Assembly (NCBI RefSeq): GCF_006970445.1
Contig: NZ_CP033877.1
Location: 4,100,750 to 4,164,749 of the forward strand
Origin: Stenotrophomonas maltophilia
GTDB taxonomy: Bacteria; Pseudomonadota; Gammaproteobacteria; Xanthomonadales; Xanthomonadaceae
Length of the DNA stretch: 64,000 nt
Reading direction: 5' to 3'
Below, piece by piece: positions 1-10,142 of this stretch. The notes under the pieces are model-generated. The model saw only the letters and a list, made by a program, of their open reading frames with translations. It was not told where the DNA came from and ran no database searches. Made by a program: the position numbers and the translations under genes. Within the stretch, counting starts at the first letter, position 1, and every line of letters begins with the position of its first letter.

Positions 1-74
1 CGATTCATTCAATCCAGCCACGTCGCACCCCTTGTCGATGTTGGTTCGAGCCCCTCGTTCCCCTGCGGCTGGGC

Positions 75-491
75 TCACGATCCGCCGAGTTCGGCCAGGA
101 TCGCCTGGCCACATTCCCTGCTCTGCCACAGCACCTGGCCGATCACGCTGCGCTGGTCGCAGGCCGCCATCAGCAGGAGTGGTGCGCGCCCGTCGGCCTG
201 GATCGCCAGCATCAGCACTTTGCCGCCCGCCGCTTCCAGCATCAGTGTCTGTAGATCGCCCAGCACCAGTTCGCGCCCGACCGCCGCGGCCAGCGCCAGC
301 ATCGCGCTGGTCATCGCCGCCAACCGTTCGCCGCGCCCTTCGGCACCGGCGCTGACCAGGGCAAAGCCATCGACGCTGGCCAGCACCACCGTGCGCACCC
401 CTTCGACCCGCTGCTGCAGGTCCTGCAGCAAGGGCTGCAGGCGCTCACGCTGGCCGGCATCGGGCAGTACCGCCATCTGCCCGTCAGCCAT
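75..491 (-). CDS. Roadblock/LC7 domain protein
   Basis: A 138-residue protein of the Roadblock/LC7 fold. In this family such proteins bind Ras-like small GTPases and control their nucleotide cycle, as MglB does for MglA in Myxococcus. The sequence shows the alternating pattern expected of the fold: helix around residues 14-30, strand 'TVVLASVDGFALVSAG' near residue 35, a helix around residues 57-72, then strands 'KVLMLAIQADG' and 'LLLMAACD'. There is no signal peptide or membrane segment, so it should be cytoplasmic. Its ATG lies inside the last 8 bases of the upstream GTPase gene (ATGGCTGA), which implies translational coupling and a shared role. The partner assignment is inferred from this neighbourhood. 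Confidence 0.85.
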   Translation of the reverse strand: MADGQMAVLPDAGQRERLQPLLQDLQQRVEGVRTVVLASVDGFALVSAGAEGRGERLAAMTSAMLALAAAVGRELVLGDLQTLMLEAAGGKVLMLAIQADGRAPLLLMAACDQRSVIGQVLWQSRECGQAILAELGGS

Positions 492-1032
492 GCGCAGCCA
501 CCAGTGCGTGCGCTTCCATTTCGCTCATCAGTACATCCATCAGCAGCAGTCCCTGTTCGCGGTCACGGGCATCCACGGCCAGTAGCGGCAGCGGCTGGTC
601 ATCGAGGCAGGCACGGGCGGCCCAGTCATCCAGCGCGGCCTGTGGCGCCTGGTCCAGGTGGGTGACCGCCACGACCAGTGCCAGGGATGATGCGAACGGC
701 TGCAGCACCTGCAGGTAGCCCTCCAGCTCGCTGGCTACGCCGGCGCGGCGCGCGTCCAGCAACAGCACCGCGCCACGCGCGCCCTGCAGCAGGATCGGCC
801 ATAGGAAATCGAAGCGCTGCTGGCCCGGCGTTCCGTAGAGACGCAGGCGTTCGCCGTTGGGCAGGTCGATGTCCGCATAGTCCAGCGCAACGGTGGTGGA
901 GGCCTTGTCGGCGCCGAGGCGATCACTGTTGGCCACATCGGTATCGATCACCGCGCCGGCCGCGATGCTGCGCACCAGCGTCGACTTGCCACTGCCCATG
1001 CCGCCGAGCACGACCACCTTGTGCTCACGCAT
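484..1032 (-). CDS. Small Ras-like GTPase (MglA/COG2229-like)
   Basis: A 182-residue P-loop GTPase. The G1 loop is 'GGMGSGKST' near residue 10, the G3 region is 'YGTPGQQRFDF' near residue 67, and the G4 position reads 'THLD' rather than the classical NKxD, a change common in bacterial Ras-like GTPases. The inner ATG at 1032 is preferred to a longer ORF start because it overlaps the upstream stop by 8 bases (ATGCGTGA) and puts the P-loop at the normal distance from the N-terminus. Family members act as molecular switches in cell polarity, motility or signalling. It sits between a receiver-like protein and a Roadblock protein, the likely upstream input and regulator. The process controlled here is unknown. 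Confidence 0.85.
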   Translation of the reverse strand: MREHKVVVLGGMGSGKSTLVRSIAAGAVIDTDVANSDRLGADKASTTVALDYADIDLPNGERLRLYGTPGQQRFDFLWPILLQGARGAVLLLDARRAGVASELEGYLQVLQPFASSLALVVAVTHLDQAPQAALDDWAARACLDDQPLPLLAVDARDREQGLLLMDVLMSEMEAHALVAAHG

Positions 1033-1990
1033 TGCGCTCGCTCCCGCGCAGGTGCCGCCACAAGCGGGCAAGCAATCCGTTGTCGGTGCCATTGCCGCGT
1101 AGTGCCGTCATCGGTGTCGCCGGGGCGCTCTGCAATTGCGCGTAACCGCAGAGATAGGCTGCATGGATGAAATCGCGCACCGCCGCAGCCGGCAACTCGA
1201 GCAGCATCGCGCATTCTTCAACCGTGCACGCGCGCTTGAGCAGCAGCGAGCACAGGCGGAAGCCATCGTGGTCGTGACCCAGTACGCGGAAATCCGGCCA
1301 GCGCAGCAGCTTCACCGAGGCGCCGCGCAGGCGTTCGTCCAGTGCCTGCCAATGGCGGCTACGTTGCGCCCATTGCCATAACAGCGGCCGCAGCGGCTGG
1401 CGTGGTCGCTCACCACCCAGCGCCTGCAGGCGCGCCGGTGTCAGTGCATCCAGCTGCAGGCGTTCGAAGGCATCGGCCAGGCGCTCCACCAGCGCGCTCG
1501 CGGGTTCCTGCAACAGCACGGCCTGGTCTTGCTCCAGATCCATCAGCAGCAGAGGCTCGCCTGCATCGCTCAACAATGCCTGCCCTTGCCTCAAAGGCAG
1601 CCGCTCGCGCAGCAGGCGGGTGATGGCGTGCGCGCCATCGGCCAGGCGGATCGGTGCGGGTGCGTGCATGGCCATGGGCTCCGGTGCCAACTGCATGCGG
1701 CGCAGCGCGCGGCCGATCGCACCATCGTCGAGCACATCCTGGTGCCCGTCGCCGTCACGCAGCTGGCCGCCGATGTCCTCGATCCAGCACTGCAATCGCG
1801 GGCGTTGCTGGCGCATGCGCTGGGCCGCGTTGCGCAGTGCCGGGGTATCGCGGATGACCAGCAGATCGCAATCGTCCAGATCCTGGCTGCGGCGGATCTG
1901 GCCGTCCGGCAGTGCCGACGCCAGACGCAGCCGTTGCAGCAGGGCCTGCTCGCCCTGGATGTCGGTTCCCACTACCAGCACGCGTGCCAT
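1025..1990 (-). CDS. Receiver-like / winged-helix-like protein of the GTPase module
   Basis: A 321-residue protein I do not recognise as a named family. Residues 1-80 look like a degenerate response-regulator receiver: a first strand 'ARVLVVGTD' and 'DCDLLVIRDTPAL' where the third strand and phosphorylation site would be, but no acidic pair and no clear phospho-acceptor. The middle part is helical. The last ~60 residues ('CTVEECAMLLELPAAAVRDF') resemble a small winged helix of the kind seen at the end of some GTPase-linked proteins. The start at 1990 gives the receiver-like strand right after the Met; the longer ORF adds only six residues. Its stop overlaps the GTPase start, so the three genes form one operon. 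Inference: signal-sensing or scaffold part of the module. Confidence 0.6.
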   Translation of the reverse strand: MARVLVVGTDIQGEQALLQRLRLASALPDGQIRRSQDLDDCDLLVIRDTPALRNAAQRMRQQRPRLQCWIEDIGGQLRDGDGHQDVLDDGAIGRALRRMQLAPEPMAMHAPAPIRLADGAHAITRLLRERLPLRQGQALLSDAGEPLLLMDLEQDQAVLLQEPASALVERLADAFERLQLDALTPARLQALGGERPRQPLRPLLWQWAQRSRHWQALDERLRGASVKLLRWPDFRVLGHDHDGFRLCSLLLKRACTVEECAMLLELPAAAVRDFIHAAYLCGYAQLQSAPATPMTALRGNGTDNGLLARLWRHLRGSERNA

Positions 1991-2193
1991 CCGTGATCCC
2001 CGAGCGACCACCTCCCCGGTGGTCTCGCGTCGCCAAGGCTAGGGCATTGCCGGCGAGGGCCGTCGTGATCGACTGCTCAGATTGAGGGCGGCTGCAGACC
2101 GCCTCCTATCGGTTCTGCGACGGCCATCGCGGGCAAGTTTCATGCCCCTTTGACGGCTTTCCGACAGCCGACGGATGTCACGGTTTCATCGCC

Positions 2194-2236
2194 TGGGGTC
2201 AGATCCCTTTTGCGTGGCAAAAGGGATCTGACCCCA
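2194..2236. repeat. Perfect 20-bp inverted repeat with 3-base loop
   Basis: Arms of 20 bases at 2194-2213 and 2217-2236 are perfect reverse complements around a GTG loop. The arm begins TGGGGTCAGATCCC. A shorter relative (GGGGTCAGA...TCTGACCCC) is at 42108-42138, so this is a dispersed palindrome family. It lies downstream of the icd terminator and in the 5' region of the GTPase module on the minus strand. The rest of the 1991-2298 spacer shows no gene. Confidence 0.9.
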
Positions 2237-2241
2237 GAGCC

Positions 2242-2271
2242 AAAAAAGAAACCCGCGCCGAAGCGCGGGTT
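2242..2271 (-). terminator. Rho-independent terminator of icd
   Basis: On the minus strand, 28 bases after the icd stop, a GC-rich stem (CCCGCGC / GCGCGGG with a 4-base loop, 2251-2270) is followed by a T-rich tract (complement of the A-run at 2242-2250). Confidence 0.85.
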
Positions 2272-2298
2272 CCGGTGTCACGGCCGAACGGCAGTGGA

Positions 2299-4674
<2,376 letters not shown>

Positions 4675-4735
4675 TCAGCCGCGCGGGGCAAAGCCGCGCC
4701 ATACGCGGCGGTACTGCATGCCGGCAACGCTGTGA

Positions 4736-4800
4736 TCCATCCACGCACGGTGTGGATGAAGCGCGGCCCGGTTGCCAGTAGATCCACGCCATGCGTGGAT
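4736..4800. repeat. SMAG (GTAG-type REP) pair
   Basis: Two hairpins of the ATCCACGC/GCGTGGAT type: one at 4736-4757 without the tetranucleotide head, one at 4778-4800 starting GTAG. They fit the SMAG short-palindrome family known from S. maltophilia. The remainder of the 4522-4884 spacer holds only GC-rich, non-coding-looking sequence. Confidence 0.85.
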
Positions 4801-4819
4801 GGGGCCAACCGTCGCCCAA

Positions 4820-4850
4820 TAAAAAAGGACGCAACCTCGCGGCTGCGTCC
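4820..4850 (-). terminator. Rho-independent terminator after the lipoprotein gene
   Basis: A stem GGACGCA...TGCGTCC (4827-4850) is followed on the minus strand by a T6 tract (A-run 4821-4826). It lies about 35 bases past the stop at 4885. Confidence 0.85.
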
Positions 4851-4884
4851 ATCGTGAGCCCTGCCGGGAGAGAGTCGGCAGGAC

Positions 4885-5397
4885 TTACTTGACCTCGAAC
4901 TCCTGCGGCGTTCCGGCCGCCTTGCCATCGACGGTGACCTCGGCGCGGTACTTGCCGGCCGGCCAGCCCTTTGCATTCTTGAACGTGACGTTGGTGGTTT
5001 CCGCGCCACTGGTGTTCAGGGTGGCGTTCTGTTCGCCGGCCACCTGGCCGTCCTGGTAGGTCAGCTTCGCGCCAACGGTGACGTTGTTGGCAGCGCCGTC
5101 GGTCTTGACCGAGACGATGACGTCATCCTTCGGGGCGAACAATGCCGTCGTCGCAACCGACTTGTCGGCGGCTGCGGTCTTGCCCACGGTGACCGCCGAG
5201 ACGCTGACTGCAGCGGCTTCGGCCATCGGCGGCGGTGCGCCGGTCATCGGGGCCGGTGCCGCCGGCTCGGCCGGGGCGGTGGCTGCCGGAGCGGCGTTGC
5301 TGTCGGTCGACTCTTCTTTCTTCTTGCAACCGACCAGGGCGACGCTGCCCAGCAGGGCGGCGATCAGGGCGGTCTGGAGCGGGGTGGTCTTGATCAT
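4885..5397 (-). CDS. Putative lipoprotein with Ig-like C-terminal part
   Basis: A 170-residue protein with a lipoprotein signal: hydrophobic stretch 'LIAALLGSVALVGC', the lipobox being L-V-G-C, followed by a charged KKKEE segment. Residues 30-60 are rich in Ala and Pro (a flexible linker). Residues 75-170 are strand-rich ('DVIVSVKTDGAANNVTVGAK', 'KYRAEVTVDGK') and resemble a bacterial Ig-like beta sandwich. It should be anchored in the inner or outer membrane facing the periplasm. It is followed by its own terminator and preceded by a LysM gene on the same strand with a 42-base gap, so the two may be co-transcribed. Function unknown. Confidence 0.75.
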   Translation of the reverse strand: MIKTTPLQTALIAALLGSVALVGCKKKEESTDSNAAPAATAPAEPAAPAPMTGAPPPMAEAAAVSVSAVTVGKTAAADKSVATTALFAPKDDVIVSVKTDGAANNVTVGAKLTYQDGQVAGEQNATLNTSGAETTNVTFKNAKGWPAGKYRAEVTVDGKAAGTPQEFEVK

Positions 5398-5439
5398 TCG
5401 GGGTTCCTCCCAGGGATTGTCGGACGGCGTTCGGCCGGC

Positions 5440-5733
5440 TTACTTCGGCGGCAGTTTCAGGGTCTGGCCCGGGAAAATCTTGTCCGGGTCATCAAGCACA
5501 TCGCGGTTGGCTTCGAAGATCTTCTTCCAGGCATTGGCGTCGCCCAGATGCTGCTTGGCGATCTTCGACAGCGAGTCACCCTTCTGCACGGTATAGGTGC
5601 CGCCGCTGACAACGTCTGCGGTGCTGTCCACCGAAGCGCTGACGCCGGAGAAGTCCGCCTTCGGCACCTGCTCGGCGGTACTGTCGACACTGCCACTGAC
5701 GCCGGAGAAATCGGCTTTCTTCTCGGTACTCAT
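5440..5733 (-). CDS. Small LysM-domain protein with duplicated N-terminal repeat
   Basis: A 97-residue protein. Residues 47-97 are a LysM domain ('YTVQKGDSLSKIAKQHLGD' to 'IFPGQTLKLPPK'), a module that binds peptidoglycan glycans or related ligands. Residues 6-42 contain two near-identical repeats beginning KADFSGVS and ending SVDST. No signal peptide is visible, so it resembles cytoplasmic LysM proteins such as the E. coli K+-binding protein Kbp/YgaU, though the BON domain of Kbp is absent. The ATG at 5733 is chosen over an in-frame TTG 6 bases upstream because a GGGAG ribosome site lies 6 bases before it. Downstream is the lipoprotein gene. Confidence 0.8.
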   Translation of the reverse strand: MSTEKKADFSGVSGSVDSTAEQVPKADFSGVSASVDSTADVVSGGTYTVQKGDSLSKIAKQHLGDANAWKKIFEANRDVLDDPDKIFPGQTLKLPPK

Positions 5734-5854
5734 CCACAACTCCCGTCTGCATGACTACGTGGTTCGCACGGTGCCATGGAGGTTGTTAAATGGGGATGGT
5801 GCAGATGTGAAGCCGCCCCCGGGGGCGGCTGAACAATCGGGGGAATGGACGCCC

Positions 5855-5929
5855 GGTAGTGCCGGCCGCTGGCCGGCTGTGCCAGGGGGATCCGGCCTTG
5901 GCCGATTGCCGGCCAGCGGCCGGCACAAC
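5855..5929. repeat. SMAG dimer (inverted pair)
   Basis: GGTAGTGCCGGCCGCTGGCC hairpin at 5855-5877 and its inverted copy at 5906-5929. It lies between queF (stop 5949) and the LysM gene, both on the minus strand. Confidence 0.9.
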
Positions 5930-5948
5930 GGGCAACCGCCTGCGGCGG

Positions 5949-6767
5949 TTACTGCCGCAGCTCGCGGTAGGTCGCAGCCGGGGCGGCAATGCCGGGGCTG
6001 GCCCGCCAGGGATTGATGTCCAGGCCACCACGGCGGGTATAGCGGGCCTCCACTTCCAGCCACTGCGGCTGGCAGCGGGCGGACACTTCGCTGAAGATCC
6101 GCTCAACGCACTGCTCGTGGAACTCGGCGTGCTCGCGGTAGCTGACCAGGTAGCGCAGCAGGCCGGCACGGTCGATCTTCGGCCCGCGGTAACGCAGGCT
6201 GACCGTCGCCCAGTCCGGCTGGCCGGTGACCGGGCAGTTGGACTTCAGCAGCGCCGAGACCAGGGTCTCCTCTACCACTTCATGCGCATCGGCGGTGAGG
6301 AAGTCCGCCTGCGGCGGACCGTAGCAGTCGATCTCCACATCCAGCCCGTCGACGGATTCACCGAGCGGCGTCTCGCGCAGGCCCGGCAGACCGAACTCGA
6401 CCTGGACCGGCGCACCGGCGCAGGCTGACAGGTCAGCCACCAGACGCTCGCGCAGTGCCTCGGCGCTGTCGATGCGGGTGCTGTTGAGGGAGTTGAGGTA
6501 CAGCTTGAACGACTTCGACTCGATCAGCCGCGGCGAGATGCACGGCACCTGCACGGTGGCGACGGCCACCTGCGGCTTGCCACGCGGGTCGAGCCAGCTC
6601 AGCTCGAAGGCATGCCAGCGGTCGTGGCCGACGAACGGCAGCGCGGCCTCATCGAGGCCGATCTCGGCGCGGGCGCCGCTGCGGGGGATGGGGAACAGCA
6701 GGCCGGGATCGTACTGCGACGGGTAACTGACCTCGCGACCGAGGCTGGAATCCTGTGGGGTGTTCAT
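5949..6767 (-). CDS. queF: NADPH-dependent 7-cyano-7-deazaguanine reductase QueF
   Basis: A 272-residue enzyme that reduces the nitrile of preQ0 to the aminomethyl group of preQ1 in queuosine biosynthesis. It is the long, two-domain (type II) QueF. The N-terminal half carries the family motif '[13 protein letters not shown]'. The C-terminal half carries the active-site cysteine in '[11 protein letters not shown]' and the following 'SLRYRGPKI'. The start at 6767 gives the N-terminus '[20 protein letters not shown]' and a normal length; another Met lies three codons upstream, and neither has a strong ribosome site. It is cytoplasmic. Upstream lies a large palindromic element rather than a gene, so it is probably transcribed alone. 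Confidence 0.95.
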   Translation of the reverse strand: MNTPQDSSLGREVSYPSQYDPGLLFPIPRSGARAEIGLDEAALPFVGHDRWHAFELSWLDPRGKPQVAVATVQVPCISPRLIESKSFKLYLNSLNSTRIDSAEALRERLVADLSACAGAPVQVEFGLPGLRETPLGESVDGLDVEIDCYGPPQADFLTADAHEVVEETLVSALLKSNCPVTGQPDWATVSLRYRGPKIDRAGLLRYLVSYREHAEFHEQCVERIFSEVSARCQPQWLEVEARYTRRGGLDINPWRASPGIAAPAATYRELRQ

Positions 6768-6811
6768 GGGGGTCATTGTATCGCGCGAAGGGCGGGCCTT
6801 CGGCCGGGCCG

Positions 6812-7312
6812 GCCAACGGCGGAGCCCCTCCGTGGTGGGTGTGTTGGTTGGTCGCGGAAGGCGGTCTATCGGCTTGGCCGGGTGGGTAGGCGGGTCGGGG
6901 GACGCCGTAAACCCATCCATGGGGGCTTGGCCGCGGCATCCATGCCGCGGACACCCCCGCCCCACCTACCCACCCGGCCCCTGACAGCTCCCTACGCGCG
7001 GCCGCCACCACGGGAAAGATCAGAAAATCAAAATCAGAATCCGATCCTTCAGACGTTCATGACGTCCGCCGTGCCGACCAACGGTCGGCACCCACCAACA
7101 GCAGCGGGCACCAACAGCCGCGGACAACTGTTGAAGGCGGGGTGGGTCCGGTTGAGGGGGTGTCCGCGGCATGGATGCCGCGGCCAAGCCCCCAGGGACG
7201 GGTTTACGGCGTCCCCCTCAACCGGACCCACCCCGCCATCCCACGGAATGCCCGCTTTTGACGTTGCCGTTGCCGTTGCTTCGGTGGGTGCAGGGCTGCA
7301 AGCCCTGCCTGA
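6812..7312. repeat. Composite nested palindromic intergenic element, copy A
   Basis: The spacer 6768-7317 holds no gene but two large inverted-repeat modules. Module 1 spans 6830-7013, bounded by CCGTGGTGG and CCACCACGG. Module 2 has perfect 25-base arms at 7136-7160 and 7213-7237. The inner cores (6897-6958 and 7161-7212) are near-identical in opposite orientation and share 'ACGCCGTAAACCC' and a GCGGCATCCATGCCGC hairpin. Between them lies a SMAG-like hairpin (7070-7093). The element ends with a 19-base hairpin GCAGGGCT/AGCCCTGC at 7290-7308, just after the stop of the M20 peptidase gene. A relative with the same plan is at 25496-26142. Confidence 0.8.
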
Positions 7313-7317
7313 AACCC

Positions 7318-8637
7318 TCAGCCAGCAGGAGTGCCGGCACCGTGCAGGTAATCCAGGCTCACCTGCAGCAGCGCGCGGAACCCGACATCCAACGCCTTCT
7401 CATCCAGCAGGAACTTCGGCGAATGGTTGGCCGGCGCCGTTGCGGGGTCGATGCCCACGCTGGTCGAACCCACGAAGAAGAACATGCCCGGCACTTCCTT
7501 CGCGTACAGCGAGAAATCCTCCGCGCCCATCTGCAGCGGCGGCTCATACACGTTGTCCTTGCCCACCACGGCCTGCAGGCTCGGCAGCATCTTCGCGGTC
7601 AGTGCCGGGTTGTTCACCGTGGCCGGGTTGCCATCGGCCTCGTAGATCTCGGTCACCGCCTTCGCGCCGTGCGCGGCAGCGGTGTGCTCGGCCACGTTGC
7701 GCAGGTCGGCGAAGATCTGCTGGCGCATGCCTTCGTCGAAGGTGCGGATGGTGCCGACCATCTCCACTTCATCGGGAATGATGTTGTAGCGGATGCCACC
7801 GTTGATCGCGCCGAAGGTCAGCACCGCCGGCTGCTTGGACAGGTTGGCGCGGCGGCTGACGATGGTCTGCGCCGTTCCCACCAGGTCGGCGGTGGCGACG
7901 ATCGGATCAACACCGTTCCACGGCGCCGAACCGTGCGTCTGGCGCCCGATCACCTTGATTCCGAACCGGTCCGAGGCGGCCATCAACGGGCCGCCGCGCA
8001 CGGCGATCTGCCCTACCTGCACGCTGGAGAACACGTGCAGGCCGAATACCGCTTCCGGCTTGAAATCAGCGAACAGGCCTTCCTTGAGCATCAACGCGGC
8101 ACCACCCTCTTCCGGCGGCGGTGCGCCCTCCTCGGCCGGCTGGAAGATCAGCATCACCTGACCCGGCAGGTCCTTCTTCATCGCGACCAGTGCTTCGGCC
8201 ACGCCGAGCAGGGTGGCGGTATGCGCGTCATGGCCGCAGGCATGCATCACGCCCACGGTCTGTCCGCGGTACTGGTCAGTGGCCTTGGAGGCGAACGGCA
8301 GGCCGGTCTGCTCGGTCACCGGCAACGCGTCCATGTCGGCACGCAACGCGATCTTCGGGCCGGGCTTGCCGCCCTCGATGATCGCCACCACGCCGTGATG
8401 GGCGATGCCGGTCTTCGGCTTCAGGCCCATCGCGCGCAGGCGCTTGGCGACCTCGGCCGAGGTGCGCGCCTCGCGGTTGGACAACTCCGGATGCTGATGG
8501 AAGTCGCGGCGCCATTCGACCACCTTGGCCTGCAGCCGCTGCGCGGCGGCGGTCACCTCCGGGCGCTGCCCGTCCTGGGCGTGGGCAAGGGCCGGCAGGG
8601 CCAGCAGCAGGGCGGACAGCAGCAGCGAACGGCGCAT
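7318..8637 (-). CDS. Exported M20 (M20D) family amidohydrolase/carboxypeptidase
   Basis: A 439-residue metallohydrolase with a signal peptide ('LLLSALLLALPALAHA'). The M20D pattern is complete: 'FHQHPELSNREARTS' near residue 35, 'RADMDALPVTEQ' near residue 90, metal ligands in 'HACGHDAHTA' and 'FQPAEEGAPPPEEGG', 'GLHVFSS', and 'HGSAPWNGVDPI' in the lid domain. Relatives cleave N-acyl amino acids such as hippurate or aminobenzoyl-glutamate, or act as carboxypeptidases; substrate cannot be read from the sequence. The signal peptide implies periplasmic or secreted action. The ATG at 8637 has GGAG 6 bases upstream, which rules out the longer GTG start. It is divergent from smeI. Confidence 0.9.
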   Translation of the reverse strand: MRRSLLLSALLLALPALAHAQDGQRPEVTAAAQRLQAKVVEWRRDFHQHPELSNREARTSAEVAKRLRAMGLKPKTGIAHHGVVAIIEGGKPGPKIALRADMDALPVTEQTGLPFASKATDQYRGQTVGVMHACGHDAHTATLLGVAEALVAMKKDLPGQVMLIFQPAEEGAPPPEEGGAALMLKEGLFADFKPEAVFGLHVFSSVQVGQIAVRGGPLMAASDRFGIKVIGRQTHGSAPWNGVDPIVATADLVGTAQTIVSRRANLSKQPAVLTFGAINGGIRYNIIPDEVEMVGTIRTFDEGMRQQIFADLRNVAEHTAAAHGAKAVTEIYEADGNPATVNNPALTAKMLPSLQAVVGKDNVYEPPLQMGAEDFSLYAKEVPGMFFFVGSTSVGIDPATAPANHSPKFLLDEKALDVGFRALLQVSLDYLHGAGTPAG

Positions 8638-8823
8638 CGCAATCTCCACAGCAGAAGGGTTCCAGCTGAATGTAGGGCAACACCGCCGCCACGGGAACCT
8701 CCGGCGCTGGATCCGGTCTTAGCGCCCGTCCCATCCGTCATGCAGGAAACGTGATGTGGCACAGGTATGCTTTGCGCATTGCCCCGGCGTCCCGCCTGGT
8801 CCAGCCCTCTCGGAGTCCTCGTA

Positions 8824-10068
8824 ATGTCACGTGTTTGGAAGATCGTGCTGCTGGTCGTGGCAGTGCTGGTGCTGGCCGTGGTCGGCCTGCGCGTCATGGG
8901 CGGGGGCAAGGACAAGGCCGGTGGCGCAGAGGCGGGGGCGCGCCAGGGCGGCGAGGATCCGAATGCCGGTCCAGTACCGGTGACCGTGGTGGATGCCACA
9001 CGCCAGGACGTGCCGGTGTATGCCAGCGCACTGGGCACGGTGACCGCGATGAACACCGTTACCGTCAGCCCGCAGGTCGGCGGCCAGCTGATGAGCCTGA
9101 ACTTCCGCGAAGGCCAGGAAGTGAAGCAGGGCGAGGTGCTGGCGGTGATCGATCCGCGAACGGCCCAGGCCAGCTATGACCAGGCCGCCGCGGCCAAGCG
9201 CCAGAACGAAGCCCTGCTGGCCACCGCGCGCTCCAACTTCCAGCGTTCGAACGCGCCGGAGTATCGCCAGTACGTCGCCAAGACCGATCTGGATACACAG
9301 CGAAACCAAGTGGCACAGTACGAAAGCGCGGTCGCAGCGAACGAGGCCAGCATGCGCTCGGCGCAGGTGCAGCTGCAGTACACCAAGGTCACCGCACCGA
9401 TCACCGGCATCGCCGGCATCCGCGCGGTCGACGCGGGCAACGTGGTCAACGCTGGCACCGCGCTGGTCACGCTGACCCAGATCCATCCGATCCACGTACT
9501 GTTCAACCTGCCCGAACGTCAGCTCGGCGACGTGCGCCAGGCGCAGGCCGCCGGTACGGTGCCGGTGGCCGCGCTGGACCGCGCCGATTCGCACGTGTTG
9601 TCCGGCGACGGCAAGCTCGACGTGGTCGACAACCTGATCAGTGCCGACAGCGGCACCTTCAAGGCGCGTGCCCTGTTCGACAACACCGACAACGGCCTGT
9701 GGCCGGGCCAGTTCGTCAACGTGCGCATGCAGCTGCGTACCATCGCCGGCGGCGTGGTCATCCCCACCCAGGCGGTGCTGCGTGGCCCGGACGGCGAGTA
9801 CGTCTACATCGTGCAGGGCGACAACACGGTAAAGATGCAGACCGTGCGCAGCGGCGTGGAAGTGGGCGACAGCCAGGTGCAGATCGCCGAAGGCCTGAAG
9901 GGCGGCGAGCGGGTGGTCAGTGAAGGCCAGTTCCGCCTGAAGCCGGGCAGCAAGGTCACCGCACTGAAGCCGGGCGAGACGCCGGCCGCACCGACCGAGG
10001 CCGAACTGAAGGCGGCCGAACAGAAGAACGCAGGCGGCGGTGGCCGTCGCGGTGGTGGCCCGCGCTGA
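8824..10068 (+). CDS. smeI: RND efflux periplasmic adaptor (MdtA-like, SmeI)
   Basis: A 414-residue membrane-fusion protein that links an RND pump to an outer-membrane channel. The N-terminus is a single hydrophobic anchor ('IVLLVVAVLVLAVVGLRV') without a lipobox. Residues 50-110 form the first barrel and lipoyl half ('VTVSPQVGGQLMSLNFREGQ'). A helical hairpin occupies residues ~115-185, the second lipoyl half contains 'VTAPITGIAGIRAVDAGNVV', and the C-terminal region contains 'LWPGQFVNVRMQLRTIAGG'. The tail is Gly/Arg-rich. It heads a cluster with two RND transporters, the arrangement of E. coli mdtABC and S. maltophilia smeIJK. The start at 8824 places the anchor at the very N-terminus. No outer-membrane factor gene is adjacent; it probably shares one encoded elsewhere. 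Confidence 0.88.
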   Translation: MSRVWKIVLLVVAVLVLAVVGLRVMGGGKDKAGGAEAGARQGGEDPNAGPVPVTVVDATRQDVPVYASALGTVTAMNTVTVSPQVGGQLMSLNFREGQEVKQGEVLAVIDPRTAQASYDQAAAAKRQNEALLATARSNFQRSNAPEYRQYVAKTDLDTQRNQVAQYESAVAANEASMRSAQVQLQYTKVTAPITGIAGIRAVDAGNVVNAGTALVTLTQIHPIHVLFNLPERQLGDVRQAQAAGTVPVAALDRADSHVLSGDGKLDVVDNLISADSGTFKARALFDNTDNGLWPGQFVNVRMQLRTIAGGVVIPTQAVLRGPDGEYVYIVQGDNTVKMQTVRSGVEVGDSQVQIAEGLKGGERVVSEGQFRLKPGSKVTALKPGETPAAPTEAELKAAEQKNAGGGGRRGGGPR

Positions 10069-10142
10069 GCGCAGGCCACTGATCTCCCTCGCGCCGGCGA
10101 CCCTGCCGGCGCCGACATTGAAGTGCCAGCAAGGATCAGTCC

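Noticed and set aside
38..60. tRNA-like T-loop (GGTTCGAGCCC) near the left edge
   Set aside because: No matching acceptor, D-arm or anticodon arm is found within 80 bases on either side in the window, so it is a chance match.
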